Below, piece after piece: positions 45,176 to 57,863 of a stretch of 64,000 nt of DNA (its first letter is position 1; each line of letters opens with the position of its first letter). Origin of the DNA: Spirodela intermedia (Eukaryota > Streptophyta > Magnoliopsida > Alismatales > Araceae); assembly GCA_902729315.2 (NCBI GenBank), contig LR746265.1, positions 9,357,392-9,421,391 on the forward strand. The letters are read 5' to 3'. The translations under genes and the position numbers were made by a program. A model generated the notes under the pieces. That model was given only the letters and a program-made list of their open reading frames with translations. It was not told where the DNA came from and did no database searches.

Positions 45176-47948
45176 ATAACGGTTATTCTTCTATTTCTAA
45201 ATGCAAAATCAACGACATTAAAGACTGATTAATGAGCATTCAATGGTTAAAATAAATTGGAGATATTCACAACTGACTTGATGTCGTGTGTGAATTCTCG
45301 AACACACATTCGTCTAAGAGTAATAGTCACCATGAAAATGGGTTGAGTGTATTTTTCTTTATCTTTATTATCATCTTATTTCTCTCTCTCCCTCTCTCGT
45401 GATACCTCTTCTTCTCTCTCTATCTCTCGTGAAATCTCTTCTGTTTCTCTCCATCGATTGATCTCCCTCTCTCTCCTTCTCTCTCTATCTCACATAAGAT
45501 TTTCTCCTCTCTTTTCTCTCTCTTATCTCTCTCTTTTCCTCTTTTTTCTCTATTTTCTTTCCTTTATTCTTCTCACCTTTATCTTTAATTTTATTATTTC
45601 TGTTAAATATTAATAAAAATATTAAAATCACTTTATATATAAACTAAATTAGTTTTCACAATGAATTAATCAATCTCCTTGTATTCGACTTGAGACTTAC
45701 TTCTATATATAAAAACTTAGTTATAAATATTATTAGATAATGTGCATTTAGACACAACGACAAGTGCACATCACTTATTAAAAAGATGGTAATCACAAAG
45801 TGAAACGAGGACATTAAGTTGTATTTATGAGCAAAGTAGTTTGGAGTTTAACCATCTCGAATCAGTTTGTTGAGAGAGAGAGAGAAAGAGACTCTCTCTC
45901 TCTCTCTCTCTCTCTCGCTCTCTCTCTCGCTCTCTCTCTCCATCTCTTTGAGTGTTATTTGTACTCTTGACCTCATGATCATGTTAATGGAATTCCAATT
46001 CCCTCTAAACATATGGTCTTACTCATGAGTCCACCTTTATATCAATTTCTCTCAATGAGAAATGAGAAAGGGGATCTATTAGACCACTACTTCCATTGTC
46101 TCCACCTCCATCCCCCTACAGCCTCAAGCTCATCCTTTACAACCTCACCAGCACCAAGCAAAGAGGCCAATACACCTACTTTGTATTCTCAAAGCTAGTG
46201 GAGTCCCTTCGGCAGTGGCTGTAGGAGGACCTCTATTGGGGCCAAGAGCTCACTACTAGTGAGAACACTGAAGACAACCCTCATTGGAGAGTGGCTGCAT
46301 GATGGCACCACTTTAGGGAAGAATGTCTACAGCAAGTACCCAAGCTGCCCACCTCAACTATGACAACACGAAGTCGACAATGAACAATTTATATTTGAAG
46401 ACTCTACTTAATACTATATAATTGTTGTTACTTGACATATTCTTGTAATTGCTCAATCTACCCATAATATAGAAAATATATGATTGAACTAAAAGGTTAT
46501 TGTCTATTTTAATTATTTTAAAATAAATATTATTACATTCCTTAATATACTAAAAATATAGAAAATGTATGATTTAAATAAAATAACACTATATATTTCA
46601 TTTTTTTATAATACTTATTACTACATTCTCTTAGTCTTCTCACAATGTAGAAAATGTATGACTCAAATAAAAAGGTTGATATAATTTATACTTGATAGGG
46701 TTTGTACATATCTTGTTGTTGTAAATGTTTTGGTGTCATTCATGTTTAAAAAAATTGTAAGCACTTCAGAGTAACCCATGCAAGCCTCCTCATCAAGATC
46801 CCCATTTAAAAATGAGGTCTTTACTGATTATGTCGATCCTAAGATTCAAGAAGTTTAAATTTTAAATGAGTATTATTAAGATAAACAATTAATTTTATTT
46901 GCAGACAATCTTAGCTTGACATTAAATTCATAAATTGTTTCATTAAACGCTCCATTTACGTTGACCTGACCACAGGTGCAGATGATTCCGGAAAGTTAAC
47001 TCATAAAATCTCGTCTAGGAATCAACCAAGTTCAAGAGGATGCTGACGGACTAGGTTTCCTATATCACCTCGTGAGAAAAGATTTTGGGTTCTTCAGCAA
47101 AAACCCTAAGATCCTTCATCTCGAGGAAGTGCTATCTGCTGGTTTCTCTTGAATGAGATCTATCGTAGATGGGGATTTAACCATGGGTAAAAAATCGAAG
47201 GTGTAAAGGAGTGTTTTTTGGGAAGATGAATTCATGGGTTCATCCCGGGGCAATCTTCTGTCCATTTTCCGAAAAGAGCTGGCCCCGTTATGCCAGCTGT
47301 TGTGCCTACTTGACACCCAGACGTGCCGTGCCATAGTAAACCTGCACTTACTTTTATTTTCTTCATTTGCAGGTGCTCTGTGCCGCTTCTCACAGAGCGA
47401 GAGAGAGAGAGAGAGAGAGGGAGGCTCAAACTGGGTCGGGTGAACTGTATCCTTGGGGAGGAAGGGTTTTGACTTGGAGGGGCTGGCTTTCATTAATGGA
47501 GGGAGATTCCTCCATTAATGGGAGCGCCCTGATCTTCGCCCCGTAAGGTCAAGCGTGAGGTCCTCTAATATAAAAATGGCCGGTCACGGTGGATTCGATG
47601 CTCATCCGACTCTGTTCTAAGCTAGCCACATGGAAGTAAGAGCCCAACACCAGCTTCCGCCCACCCTTTACAGAGCTCAACTTCTCTCCCCAACCTTCTT
47701 CGGGGGCCCCGAAGACGAAGAAGGCGCCTTAATGTAGCTTTGGAAATCGAGGTGAGCTCTCTCTCTCTCTCCCTTTCTCTCTTCTTGTTGCTGATATAAG
47801 TACACATGATTATATTACGAGGGATGCAACCAAGAGAGAGGGGGAAGGAGAGAGAGAGAGGAAGAGGGGTTGGGGGGGAGAAAGAGAAGAGCTGGAGTTC
47901 CATCAGGCGCTTCGGCGCCACAACCGGGCGGACGAGGAGGAAGAAGGG
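45176..47948. other. AT-rich gene-free stretch
   Basis: No gene is supported. It contains CT-rich sequence at 45360-45550, a CT/GA tract at about 45888-45945, three copies of a 90-base AT-rich unit near 46469-46720 and GC-richer DNA from about 46970 that grades into the promoter and leader of the next gene. A 125-residue open frame at 47116-47493 (minus) is partly microsatellite and has no resemblance to any family. Confidence 0.5.
46469..46720. repeat. Three tandem copies of a 90-base AT-rich unit
   Basis: The string TAGAAAATNTATGA starts near 46469, 46559 and 46648, about 90 bases apart. Each copy is followed by AAATAAAA-like sequence and, at least in the first two, by a TTATTACATTC block. 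Copies are diverged. Confidence 0.6.
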
Positions 47949-50900
47949 ATGGTTCTGAGGAGCAACGGGATGGCCAACTCCTCCGGCAGGAAGCGGTCAG
48001 GAGGAACGCTGGTGTTGCTCACCCTCGTCGGCGCCGTCCTCGGCGTCCTGATCGTCAACAAGCTCAGCGAGGGCCGCGTCCTCGGCGTCGTCCTCCAGGA
48101 CCGCGATCAACAGCTCCTCGTACTCCGCATGATCCTCGAGGTACTCTCTCTCTCTCCCTTTCCCTCGCAATACATCTCGTGCTCACTCACGCATACTGGC
48201 TCGAGTCACTCTGGGACGATTCGAGCATTAGAAATCTTCTCTCTCTCTCTCTCCCTTTCAATAGATCTCGAGTCACGCAGAGTAGACGAGTTCTTTCGTG
48301 GATCTAGTCACTCTGATACGACTCAAGCATCAGAAATCGTGCCTCTCTCTCTCTCCCTCTCAATACATCCCGTGCTCACTCACGTATAGTACCCGAGTTC
48401 TTTTGTAGATCTAGTAACCCTGATACGACTCGAGCATGAAAATCTTGCCATTCTCTCTCTTTCTCTCTCTATGACTCTCTATCACACCCCCTCTCTGTCG
48501 CTCTCTGCGTCTATGAGTATACTTCGTGCCACTCATGCAACTTAGCCGATTTTTTGTGTAACCCTATAACGGTCCATTACTCTCTCTCTAACTCATACTC
48601 GTCAACGTGAGCTTTTTCTTCATTTAGTCACATTCGGTTCCGTCTCGAACCAAACAAAAATCGATTTTTAAGGTAGAAAATAGGATCCCGATGGGGATTT
48701 CGGAAGATTTTGCTTGGTTTCGCCCGACTTTTTTTTTGGCCTCGGAAAATACATCGATTTTTATATTTTATCGATTAATAAAACCGTGGAAATTTGATAA
48801 TAATCGAAATAAGATTCTTCCCAGTTGACTATATTTCAACAAAACCTCAACGAAGTCTCTTAAATGGCATTGCTATCATTCTTACAAGGTAAAAGAGGGT
48901 CATGTTTTATAAACTTCCCATGGAAGTAAACCGTCCATATTTAATGGGCCGTCCTACATTTTAATGGGCCCTGTAGATTCGTTTCATCCGTCCGAGAGAG
49001 AGAGAGAGAGTCGATCAAAATAGGGCGGGGCCTAAATGCCTTTTCCGGCCCAAAATAGTCTTCCATTTTCCTTGCTTTTATTTTGCCATTCGCCTAAGAA
49101 AAGTCTATTTTTCATTAACATCTTTTGGTCTCTATCCCTCTCCTCTCTGCCTGGTTGTTTTCACAGAGAGAGAAAGGCCGATCCAAGGAGATGATAGAGA
49201 AGATCGACGAGCTCAAAGAGAAGGTCATCTACTTGAGAACCCAGAAGTCCCAGCTTCGCGACAGGCTCATGAAGGCCGAAACCCTAGCTGCCCAGTTGAG
49301 GACCAAGCAAGCCGAGCTTACGTCGGCGGTCCAGGAGAAGCAGGGCAAGCTCTCCGCCATGGAAGAAGACTCGATCAAGATCAACATGGAGCTCACTTCC
49401 CTCAGAGAACTCGTACAGCAGCAGAAGCAGCAAGCTTACTCCGGCGAGACGGAGGAGCAGCAGCAGCAGCAAGCTCCCGCCGGCGATACGGAGGAGGAGG
49501 AGCAGCCACAAGTTCCCGCCGGCGATACGGAGGAGCAGGAGCAGCCACAAGTTCCCACCGGCGATACGAACGAGCAGCAGCAGCCACAAGTTCCCGCCGG
49601 CGATACGAACGAGCAGCAGCAGCAGCAAGTTCCTGCCGGCGATGCGGAGGAGCAGCAACAGCAGCAAGTTCCCGCCGGCGATAGGGAGGAGCAGCAGCAG
49701 CAACAAACTCCCACCAACCATACGGAGGAGCAGCAGCAGCAACAAACTCCCACCAACCATACGGAGGAGCAGCAGCAGCAGCAAGCTCCCGCCGGCGATA
49801 CGGAGGAAGAGAAGCAGCAGCAAGCTCCCGCCGGCGAGACGGAGGAAGAGAAGCAGCAGCAAGCTCCCGCCGGCGAGACGGAGGAAGAGAAGCAGCAGCA
49901 AGCTCCCGCCGGCGAGACGGAGCAACAGCAGCAGCAGCAAGCTCCCGCCGGCGATACGGAGCAACAGCAGCAGCAGCAGCAAGCTGACGCCAGCGAGACG
50001 GAGCAACAGCAGCAGCAGCAAACTCCCGCCGGCGAGACGGAGCAACAGCAGCAGCAGCAGCAAGCTGACGCCGGCGAGATCGAGGAACACCAGCAGCAGG
50101 CTCCTGCCGGAGAGACGGAACAACACCAGGAGCAGCAAGCTGACGCCGGCAGTACGGAGCAACAGCAGGAGCAAGCTTCCGCGAGTGAGACGGAGCTGTG
50201 GCAGCAGCAACAACAGCAAGCCCCCGCCGGAGAGATGGAAATGCACCAGCAGCAAGCTAATGCCGGCGAGATGGAGCTGCAGCAAGGCCAGCAAGCTGAC
50301 TCCGGCAAGACGGAGCATCAGGAACCATGGATCCATTCGGAAGACTGGACTCTGCCAGACCGCGGCAAGGGAGAGGTCGTGGGTAAAGGAGACGAGGTTA
50401 AAGACGGGGGAGAGAACGACGGCCCAGAGAGAGAAAATTCCAAGAGAGAGACCTGGTTGACGCTGGAGACCAACGTTGACGAGGGTAAGGACGTTTCAGA
50501 GGAGAGAATCCAGGGTCAGGAATCCCTGATCAAAGAAGCTGATCTTCAGCTGGAGGGTACCGCCATGGATGGAGAGCTTCCAAGCTTGAAGGAGGAAGAT
50601 GGAATCTCCGACGCTGCGGCGGCGAAAGCTAGCGTTTTGCAAGACAAGCCGGCGAAGGTCTCTTCAGAAGAATCGGAGGGTAGAAAACGAGGGCGGCGGT
50701 CCCACAGGAGGAGAGCCAAGGGGAGGAGGAGAAGTGGCAGCGGCGGCGGCGCCACCTCTCCGGCGCACAAAGCGGCGGCTTCCGAGGATCCCCATGAAAA
50801 TCATCAAACTTCGCGGGAGCTCGGCCCGGAGGAGTCAGCGCGCTCTAATGGCGAAGGTAATTCTGAGAATACCAGAGGAAGACGACCAGAAGGGGAGGAG

Positions 50901-51086
50901 ACGATCGGAAGGACAATCATGGCGGGAGAAGGGGAGAAGGTGGAAGACAATATCGGCGAGGAAGGGAGAACCACGCAGGTAGAAGTCAACGAGATCGTGG
51001 AAGAGAGAAAGGGAGGGGGGGGCGGCGTCCTCCGCCTGCGAGGCTCTGCCGCCGGCGCTGATGAGGGCGGCTTTCAGAGACCTTGA
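47949..51086 (+). CDS. Membrane-anchored coiled-coil protein with a Gln-rich 13-residue tandem repeat
   Basis: Two exons, 47949-48140 and 49167-51086, join in phase 0, giving 703 residues. A basic N-terminus is followed by one transmembrane segment at about 20-36 (TLVLLTLVGAVLGVLIV). Next is a Lys/Glu/Leu-rich coiled coil at about 65-150 (EMIEKIDELKEKVIYLRTQK). Then come about 23 copies of a repeat with consensus APAGETEEQQQQQ. The C-terminal 250 residues are charged, with basic patches such as GRKRGRRSHRRRAKG. The layout (anchor, coiled coil, charged tail) resembles poorly characterised plant proteins with labels such as USO1-like. No enzymatic motif is seen. The long open frame on the opposite strand is a repeat shadow. 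The end of the reading frame is uncertain because a G9 run precedes the stop. Confidence 0.75.
49434..50326 (+). repeat. 39-base coding minisatellite, about 23 units
   Basis: The unit encodes Ala-Pro-Ala-Gly-Glu/Asp-Thr-Glu-Glu/Gln-(Gln)5. Variants include VPAGDTNE, TPTNHTEE (two adjacent identical copies) and ADAGE. The glutamine part is nearly all CAG with some CAA and varies between 3 and 7 residues in different units. All units keep the frame. Confidence 0.93.
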
Positions 51087-51593
51087 GAAGGCGGAGACAT
51101 GGAAGAAGCAGAAGCAGAAGCAGAAGAAGATGAAGAAGAGAACCCCGAGAAGAACACACCATGATCAAGAAGAAACTCTTTACGCTTACAGAGACGGGCT
51201 AGGAGATCAAGTGTAGTAGTCAGGGTATCATTTTGCTTGAAATAATAAAACTTTGATGGGCTTTATTGAAAAATTATTTTATCACTGATATTAATTATTT
51301 TATCACTAATCATAAATATTTTCCCAAATTAAAAGGAAATATCAAGTTTTACATATTTTTTACCCTTTTAAAGGAATTATATAGAGTTAAACTGACAGAT
51401 ATTATGAAGAGGCGGGTCGGGCCGGGCCGGAGACCGAGTTAACGGGCTTTTACCAGTTCGGAGACGGCCCGTTGGCCGTGGTCGGTGGAAGCTTCTGGAT
51501 TTCTTGTCGGTCTGGAGCCAACGTTTTTCTTCCCTCTTTTCAAACCCCTTGACGGAGGGGACGGAGGAGCAGGAGAGGAGTCGAGGGAGAAGG
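51087..51593. other. Intergenic region between the repeat protein and importin-alpha
   Basis: This contains the 3' end of the repeat protein gene and, from about 51400, the GC-rich promoter and leader of the importin-alpha gene. A short lysine-rich frame at 51061-51216 is discussed among the findings. Confidence 0.5.
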
Positions 51594-54500
51594 ATGTCGC
51601 TCCGACCGGGCGGCGGCGGCGGCCGGAAGGGCAGGGGGGAAGGTCGGACGGGGAAGTACAAGAAGAGTGTGGACATGGTGGAGGCCAGGCGGCGGAGAGA
51701 GGAAGGGTTCGTGGAGATCAGGAAGAACAAGCGGGCTGACAGCCTGTCCCGGAAGAGGCGGGAATTGGCCTCATACCCCGCGGGTGTTGACATGCTGGGG
51801 CCTCACGTCTGCCGACAGCATGCGGTCGGGATTTCTCCGCAATTCATGCATGATGAGGTATTCTTATCATTTTCTATTTAAACCTGATTTGGTGTCTATC
51901 TTTTTGTCTTTTGTATCTGACAATTTTGGAGTGGAATAATTTTTTTTATCTGTTTTTTTTTTTCCAAGTCGTGGTCCTGTGATTCTTGGACGAATTCTTG
52001 TTTGAATTAAAGTGGTGGTTGGGTGGTTTAAGCGGTCTCCTGTACTTTTTTTGAATTATTACTGCAGTTCATGTACGTATCGGTGATTGAATTCAGCATT
52101 TAATGTGGTTCCCTCGTGGCGTTTGAATGTTTTCGATATCTTTTTCTTCAGAAATATTACATTAATTTTTTCTTCCTCTCAAATAGCTACTTCGTAAAAC
52201 ACTTCATCGAAAACTGGTCGTTTTGTCTATCCCGATTCTTCCCATTTGGATGAGGTAAATCAGCATTCTGTCCATTAGTTTAAATTCCAACTATTTGTGC
52301 TGTCAGTCATAACTTTTGAATCTCATTACAATGCTCTCTAGAAGTTATATTTTTCACAGAGTATCATACTCCATAAACTTCGGGCACACGGTGCCGCACG
52401 CCTGTAGGGTAGATTGGCAAACTCAACATGTAGAAATAAATTTAATTTTTCCCTGGTGAAAGGCAACAAAGTCAAAAGCCGATTTAGAATCTTTTGAGCT
52501 GGAATGATCTTGAGAATCACTTTAAAAAGAATCAAATGGAAAAAAAAATTTACTCGACATAATGTTAAAAATTGAAGAAAATTTAGTTGAGTGCTATCTA
52601 ACTACGAAAGTCCATTAGATCCCTCTGTTCGCTTCTTTGAAGGTTGAATATTTTAATTTTCTTCTTGTGATTATTTGCTCTTGTTTTGTGCTGATTTAAT
52701 TCATGGGGTTGGTGTACCATTGTAATAATTATTTTCATCTGTTTTTTTTTTGGACTTTGGAAACGCTCATAACTGAATAGTTTTTTGAAAAATATGCTTA
52801 TCACTTTAATCTTAAACCCCGATTTTTAGTTTTTTTTCTCTTATGTCAGTTGGAAAGAGTTACTGACATGGCACAACGACTATGGTCTGAAGATCTTGTT
52901 GAGCAGGCGAATGCATCCAAATATTTTAGGATGATCATAGCAATAGGTATTTCTTTGTCTCCCCGTTTTCGTATAGATTGTATCATACCGTCCACATCTA
53001 GTAATATGGAGCTTTCCTTATTCTAAACTTGTATTATATTTCTATAGAAGAAAACCCTCCTATCGACCTGGTGATCAAGGCAGGTGTTGTTCCACGTTTA
53101 GTGCAGTTTCTTTTAAGAAAAGATCAGCCCTCTCTGCAGGTACGTCTACTTAAAGTAGCAGTCACAAGCATTTTATAAGATGTCAAAGATTTCACAGCTG
53201 CGGCGATTGCTTAAATTTTCTAGTTTGAAGCAGCATGGACTTTGACAAATGTGGCCTCAGGGACATCAGAGCAGACCCAGGTCGTGGTTGACCATGGTGC
53301 TGTTCCAAACCTTGTGCAACTTCTGAGCTCTCCAATGGAAGAAGTTCGAGAACAGGTTATGTAAATTGTTATTTAATTTTCTAACTGGAGATTGTGCAAT
53401 GCATTTGCTCCTTTTCTTCGGAAAATAATTTATTTTATTTTATATACTTCAATCATTCTACAAAACAGGCTGTATGGGCTCTGGGTAACGTTGCTGGAGA
53501 CTCATCCAGCTGTAGGGATATCATCCTCGCCAATGGAGCTCTGATTCCATTGCTTTCTCTACTGAACCCGCAATCAAAGCTATCGATGCTGAGAAATGCT
53601 ATATGGACAATGTCTAATCTCTTTCGAGGTGACCCTTCACCGCAATTTGATCAGGTCTAGTGTGGTGGAAGTTCAGCATTAAATGATTCCATGTTTGTTC
53701 TATGGTCTCTAACGTGATACCATCTTTAAATTTTTACTATTTGGTTTATTGTGTTAGATAAAGCCTGCTCTCTCAGTGCTCCCAAGGCTTGTCTATTCAA
53801 ATGATGATGATATTCTGAAAAATGCCTGCTGTGCTTTGGCTTATCTTTTCAACGGAAAAAATTACAAAATTCAAGATTTTATAGACACAAATATCTGTGC
53901 AAGACTTGTGGAGCTGCTAATGTAAGATGACTTTATTCTATTTCGTCTTATAATAAAAAAAACATTATAAAAGTGTTATTAATAATTGTATTTATCTAGG
54001 CATCCAACTCTTTCAGTTCAAATCGTTGCTCTTAAGACGGTGACAAATATTGCTGCTGGCGATGACATGAAGGCACAGGTATTTTTTATATTTACTTCTG
54101 TAGGAAGACTTCTGCCTTGAGTTAATAGTACATTCCAAGGAAAAAATATATTTCCCCCAAGATTTTAACTTCTTATGTTACAAAAATTTGTTAACCTTTA
54201 CTTTTTAACGACGAATGCATGTCGAATTATATTTTTATGTCAAAAATATGTTAATATTCGTATTAGTTCTTTATTCTTCATTGATTCTTTAAACATTCTC
54301 AAAACACTCTTCCAGTTTATTTGGTATTATCTTGTTGATCTGCTTGTGCTTTTAATTCTTAATTTTTTGCCAACTCTTCCGTCAATGGAAATTACATTGT
54401 CTTCTTTTATCATCATTTTCTCTTTGTTCTCTCCTAGTTTATGCTTCTGAATGGCAAATCCATCTAACTGCTTCATGGAGATCTACACCAAGATTGGTGT

Positions 54501-56181
54501 GCACTTACGCATTAATTCAATTTTTAAAATACCATATGGGATATGGTAGTATTTTGTGAAATGGATATAATTTAGTCTTTTAATAAATTCAAGTGAAGTA
54601 AATTGGAAAATTAATTTCAATTATGCATAGGTGGATAATTTTTAGATGCTATCCTTTAGATGTAAAGTTTAATAGTTTTTAGGGAAATTATGTATAAATG
54701 ATCTATTTATGGAGATTGGAAACCCAAATTCCAAATTTTATACATCACTACGTTATATATTATTGATCCCCGTTTCGTAAGACTGGTTCTTCATCCCTCT
54801 CTTTCATCCATAGAGTGACTGCACAGAAAGAATGGCATGAGAGATATTTACGAGAGAGAGAGAGAGAGAGAGAGAACAGAAGGTGAGACGAGATTTTTAA
54901 ATAAAGGGATCAGAGGAAAATGGGTTCAAGAGAGAAGAAATGTGAGTAGGAAGATAGAAGTGTAAGGACAAGTATTTGGCGCATGAGTATATTTATTGTT
55001 GTGTGCATAAAATGAATTATTCCAGTGGACTTAATGTATGCGTTACTCGTACATGCATATGACAGTTTTGGAAACTGGTGGACTTAAAATAGTTTTTATT
55101 ATTTTATGAATCGTATTAGTAATTTACGCATTATTAGTTTATTTTATTATTTCCAGCTTGTCATCGATAATGGGGTGCTCCCCTGTCTGCTTCAACTCCT
55201 CACACATCATCATGAAAGCACCATCAGGAGATTTGCTTGCAGGATTATTTCCAACATTGCTGCCGGGAATAAATCTCAGGTCCAGGTAAACGCATCTAAG
55301 ACCTCTCTCATTCTTAAATGAACTTGATGTTTAAACAGGTACATTGTAGAGGGGGGAATACACAATTTTAATGTTGAGTGGGTATGTGTTTGTGTTTTCT
55401 TTTTCTTTTTTTTTTCTGGTTTTAGACGCGAAATTTTAATAAAAGAACAAAATCCCCGATAAAAACAGAGTTAGTACGACGATCAATACGTCTTTTTGTT
55501 GTATTTTTATGTTTAATAATAACAGAAAAGCGGTATGTGACAGACAGTCATCGATTCGAACATCATCCCCCCTCTCGTTTCTCTGCTCAAGCAAGCCGAA
55601 TTTGATGTCAAGAGGGAAGTCGCATGGGTGATACTCAACGCCACTTCAGAGGGGACATTCGAACAAATCCAGTAATTGTTTCTTTTCCACCACCACTATT
55701 ACCATCATCTCTCTTTTTCTTTTTCCATTTCTGAATTAAAATGCTTTATTTCTGATAACTTTCCTTCTTTTTCTTCTTCTTTTTTTTTGTTTTTTTCCTC
55801 CTCTATGTGTTTTCGCCTTCAAGCTTCATTGCAAATCAAGGATGCATCCGACCATTGTGCGATCTACTGGTGAGCCCAGACCCGGATGCAGTGTCGGTGT
55901 GCCTGGAGGCCCTGGAGAACATCCTGAAGGTGGGGGAGGCCGAGAAGGAACTGGGCAACCGTGATGGGACCAACATCTACGCACAGGAGGTGGAGGACTG
56001 CGACGGCCTGGCCAAGATCGAGGACCTGCAGTTCCACCCCCATGCCAGCGTCTCCGATGCGGCCACCCGGATGTTGGAGAGGTATTGGGAGGAGGAGGAG
56101 GTGGTGAAAGAGGAGGAAGAGGAGGAAGGTGGGGGGGGTGAAAGGGACGACAAGGAGGATGCCTCTGGTGAGGGGAATTAG
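51594..56181 (+). CDS. Importin-alpha (nuclear import adaptor), divergent
   Basis: Ten exons join in phase: 51594-51857, 52850-52946, 53048-53139, 53224-53355, 53469-53654, 53758-53921, 54000-54078, 55157-55285, 55544-55671 and 55824-56181, giving 542 residues, close to the usual length. The N-terminal importin-beta-binding domain lies at about 18-60 ([27 protein letters not shown]). Armadillo repeats follow, with Trp/Asn positions that bind nuclear localisation signals: [33 protein letters not shown] and later TNIAAGDD and ISNIAAGN. The C-terminal ARM repeat has [14 protein letters not shown]. The acidic tail is rich in Glu and Gly. The protein carries cargo with importin-beta through the nuclear pore. 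The linker after the IBB domain and the first ARM repeat ([19 protein letters not shown]) differ from common plant paralogues, so this may be a specialised member. Confidence 0.92.
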
Positions 56182-57863
56182 GATAGGAAAAGAAGAAAAA
56201 AAAACCCTCAGCAAACAGGGTGGGTCAAGAACCCTACTTGTCACTGGAAGAAGAGATTGCCTTGTTAACAAGAGAATAGAACAGCAGGTATGGTGGCATG
56301 ACATCGGGGTGGGATTAGGGCCGCCCCAGATAGCGGGGAGAATGTGGGGTGTGAACCCACCCACCACCATCTCACGGTGTAGCAATTGATATAACTCTGG
56401 CCGAAGCCTTGGGTTTCAGAGGCCATGCTTAGGATCACAAAGCATTGGAGGGCGTGTGATCCAAGTTTTAGTTTTCTTCATGTTCATAAATGAACGAGCT
56501 GCTGCTGAATTTGTTACCCACTCTTCTTTAAGTATACATACGGCTATCTGTGTACATGGGCCTGACCAAATTTTCTAGTGCAGGGGGGCGTGGGGGGAGG
56601 GCGGGGGGTGCCCCTCTTTGATGGAAGCTGGATCACTTGGAACTCCTTGCGGGGAGTCCTCCGACTGCATCGGCGGCCAAGAATGTGGTGTTACCTGCCT
56701 GGAGTCTTCTTGCTGAGGGAGGGGAGGGGGCCTTTCTCAACCAGCCTACAACACCACACAGCTTTGGAAGGCTTGATCTTTTATAGCTAGGTAGGGCCAG
56801 TGTGACGAGAGAATGTCAAAAGCCACACCACGATGCCAAGCCCAATTGAGGGAGATATAATGGAATCGCATCACATCATCTCAAAGGGGTTTATGGCGGC
56901 ATTCAAGAGTTTTGGAAAACGTTTGATAAAAATGGAAGTCTCCGAAACAACATGTGTGATTGCTTGGTGGAAGAACAAGGCATCATCTGACTGAGGAACA
57001 GACCACCACGACAAGCACAAACGGTTCGAATGCATCATCGAGGAGATGCCCGAGCTCCACAGAAGGTTCACCAGCCTGTCGGTGTGATGGGGAGATTAGG
57101 CACATTTATTTCGGGAAATTTGAATGGACTCAGCAGTTCTTCGTCCTAGTGGGCGGGCTGGGGTGCTGCTGCAACCTGAAAGAAAAAAAAAAAAAAAAAC
57201 AAAAAAGAGGCACCAAGAACAGGTGTTGAAGTCACCGAAAGAATCAGAAACAAAGGGTTAAGTCTCAGTATTGGATGGTTTAGGGTTTAAGGTTTAAGGT
57301 TTTGGCGAGGGATGGAAGATCCTTCAATCCGGTTCTCGCCCAAGGTTGGTTGGTTGGGTCGACCCAATAATACATACTACTCACCCAAACCCAGAGGCCA
57401 AGATATTCCAACTAAAGAGCTCTTTGTCTTACTTGAAATCAATTTTAGGTAAGTCGTTACTCACCCAGAAACCCATGCATAAATATCAAAAGTAAAAGGC
57501 CTTTACATTACAGGATAAGTGAGGCTGTCGACATCCTATTAAATTCATCTTAATTTATTTGGGTTCATTATTACTAACCCAGCAAAATATTCCAACTGAG
57601 CGACTTCATAATTACAGGATGAATGAGATTTTCACCCCCCATGAAATCAACTAATTAATGCTTAGATCCGGCCAATTAATTGGGTGTACTCAGTATCTGA
57701 AGCAAAATACCAAAGATATGGTGGCTTCAGTGTGAGAGTCAACCACTGGGCCCAGAGCCCCAACCAGTGGACCAGAAATGGGCTCCAGGCTGAACTTCTG
57801 CCCAGCGGTGATCGCCATGGAACAAGGAAGAGGCATAGAGAAGGGGGAGGGGGAGGGAAGTAC
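56182..57863. other. Gap after importin-alpha
   Basis: No gene is supported. It holds the importin-alpha 3' end, GC-rich sequence at 56570-56760, a poly-A run near 57184-57200, a telo-box-like string (TTTAGGGTTTAAGG) at 57279-57292 and a few short repeats of ACTCACCCAAACCCA and ATATTCCAACT. The last coding exon of the minus-strand gene that follows may lie in this interval. Confidence 0.45.

Noticed and set aside
47116-47493. A 125-residue minus-strand frame upstream of the repeat protein
   Set aside because: Part is microsatellite-derived and the rest has no family resemblance or splice context.
49434-50326. A CRISPR-like array
   Set aside because: The repeat units are contiguous and protein-coding with no unique spacers, in a plant nuclear gene.
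49284-50336. A 350-residue open frame on the minus strand, rich in Leu, Ala and Gly
   Set aside because: It is the antisense shadow of the 39-base coding repeat; CAG repeats read as CTG (Leu). The plus-strand frame has a splice-consistent protein with an anchor and coiled coil.
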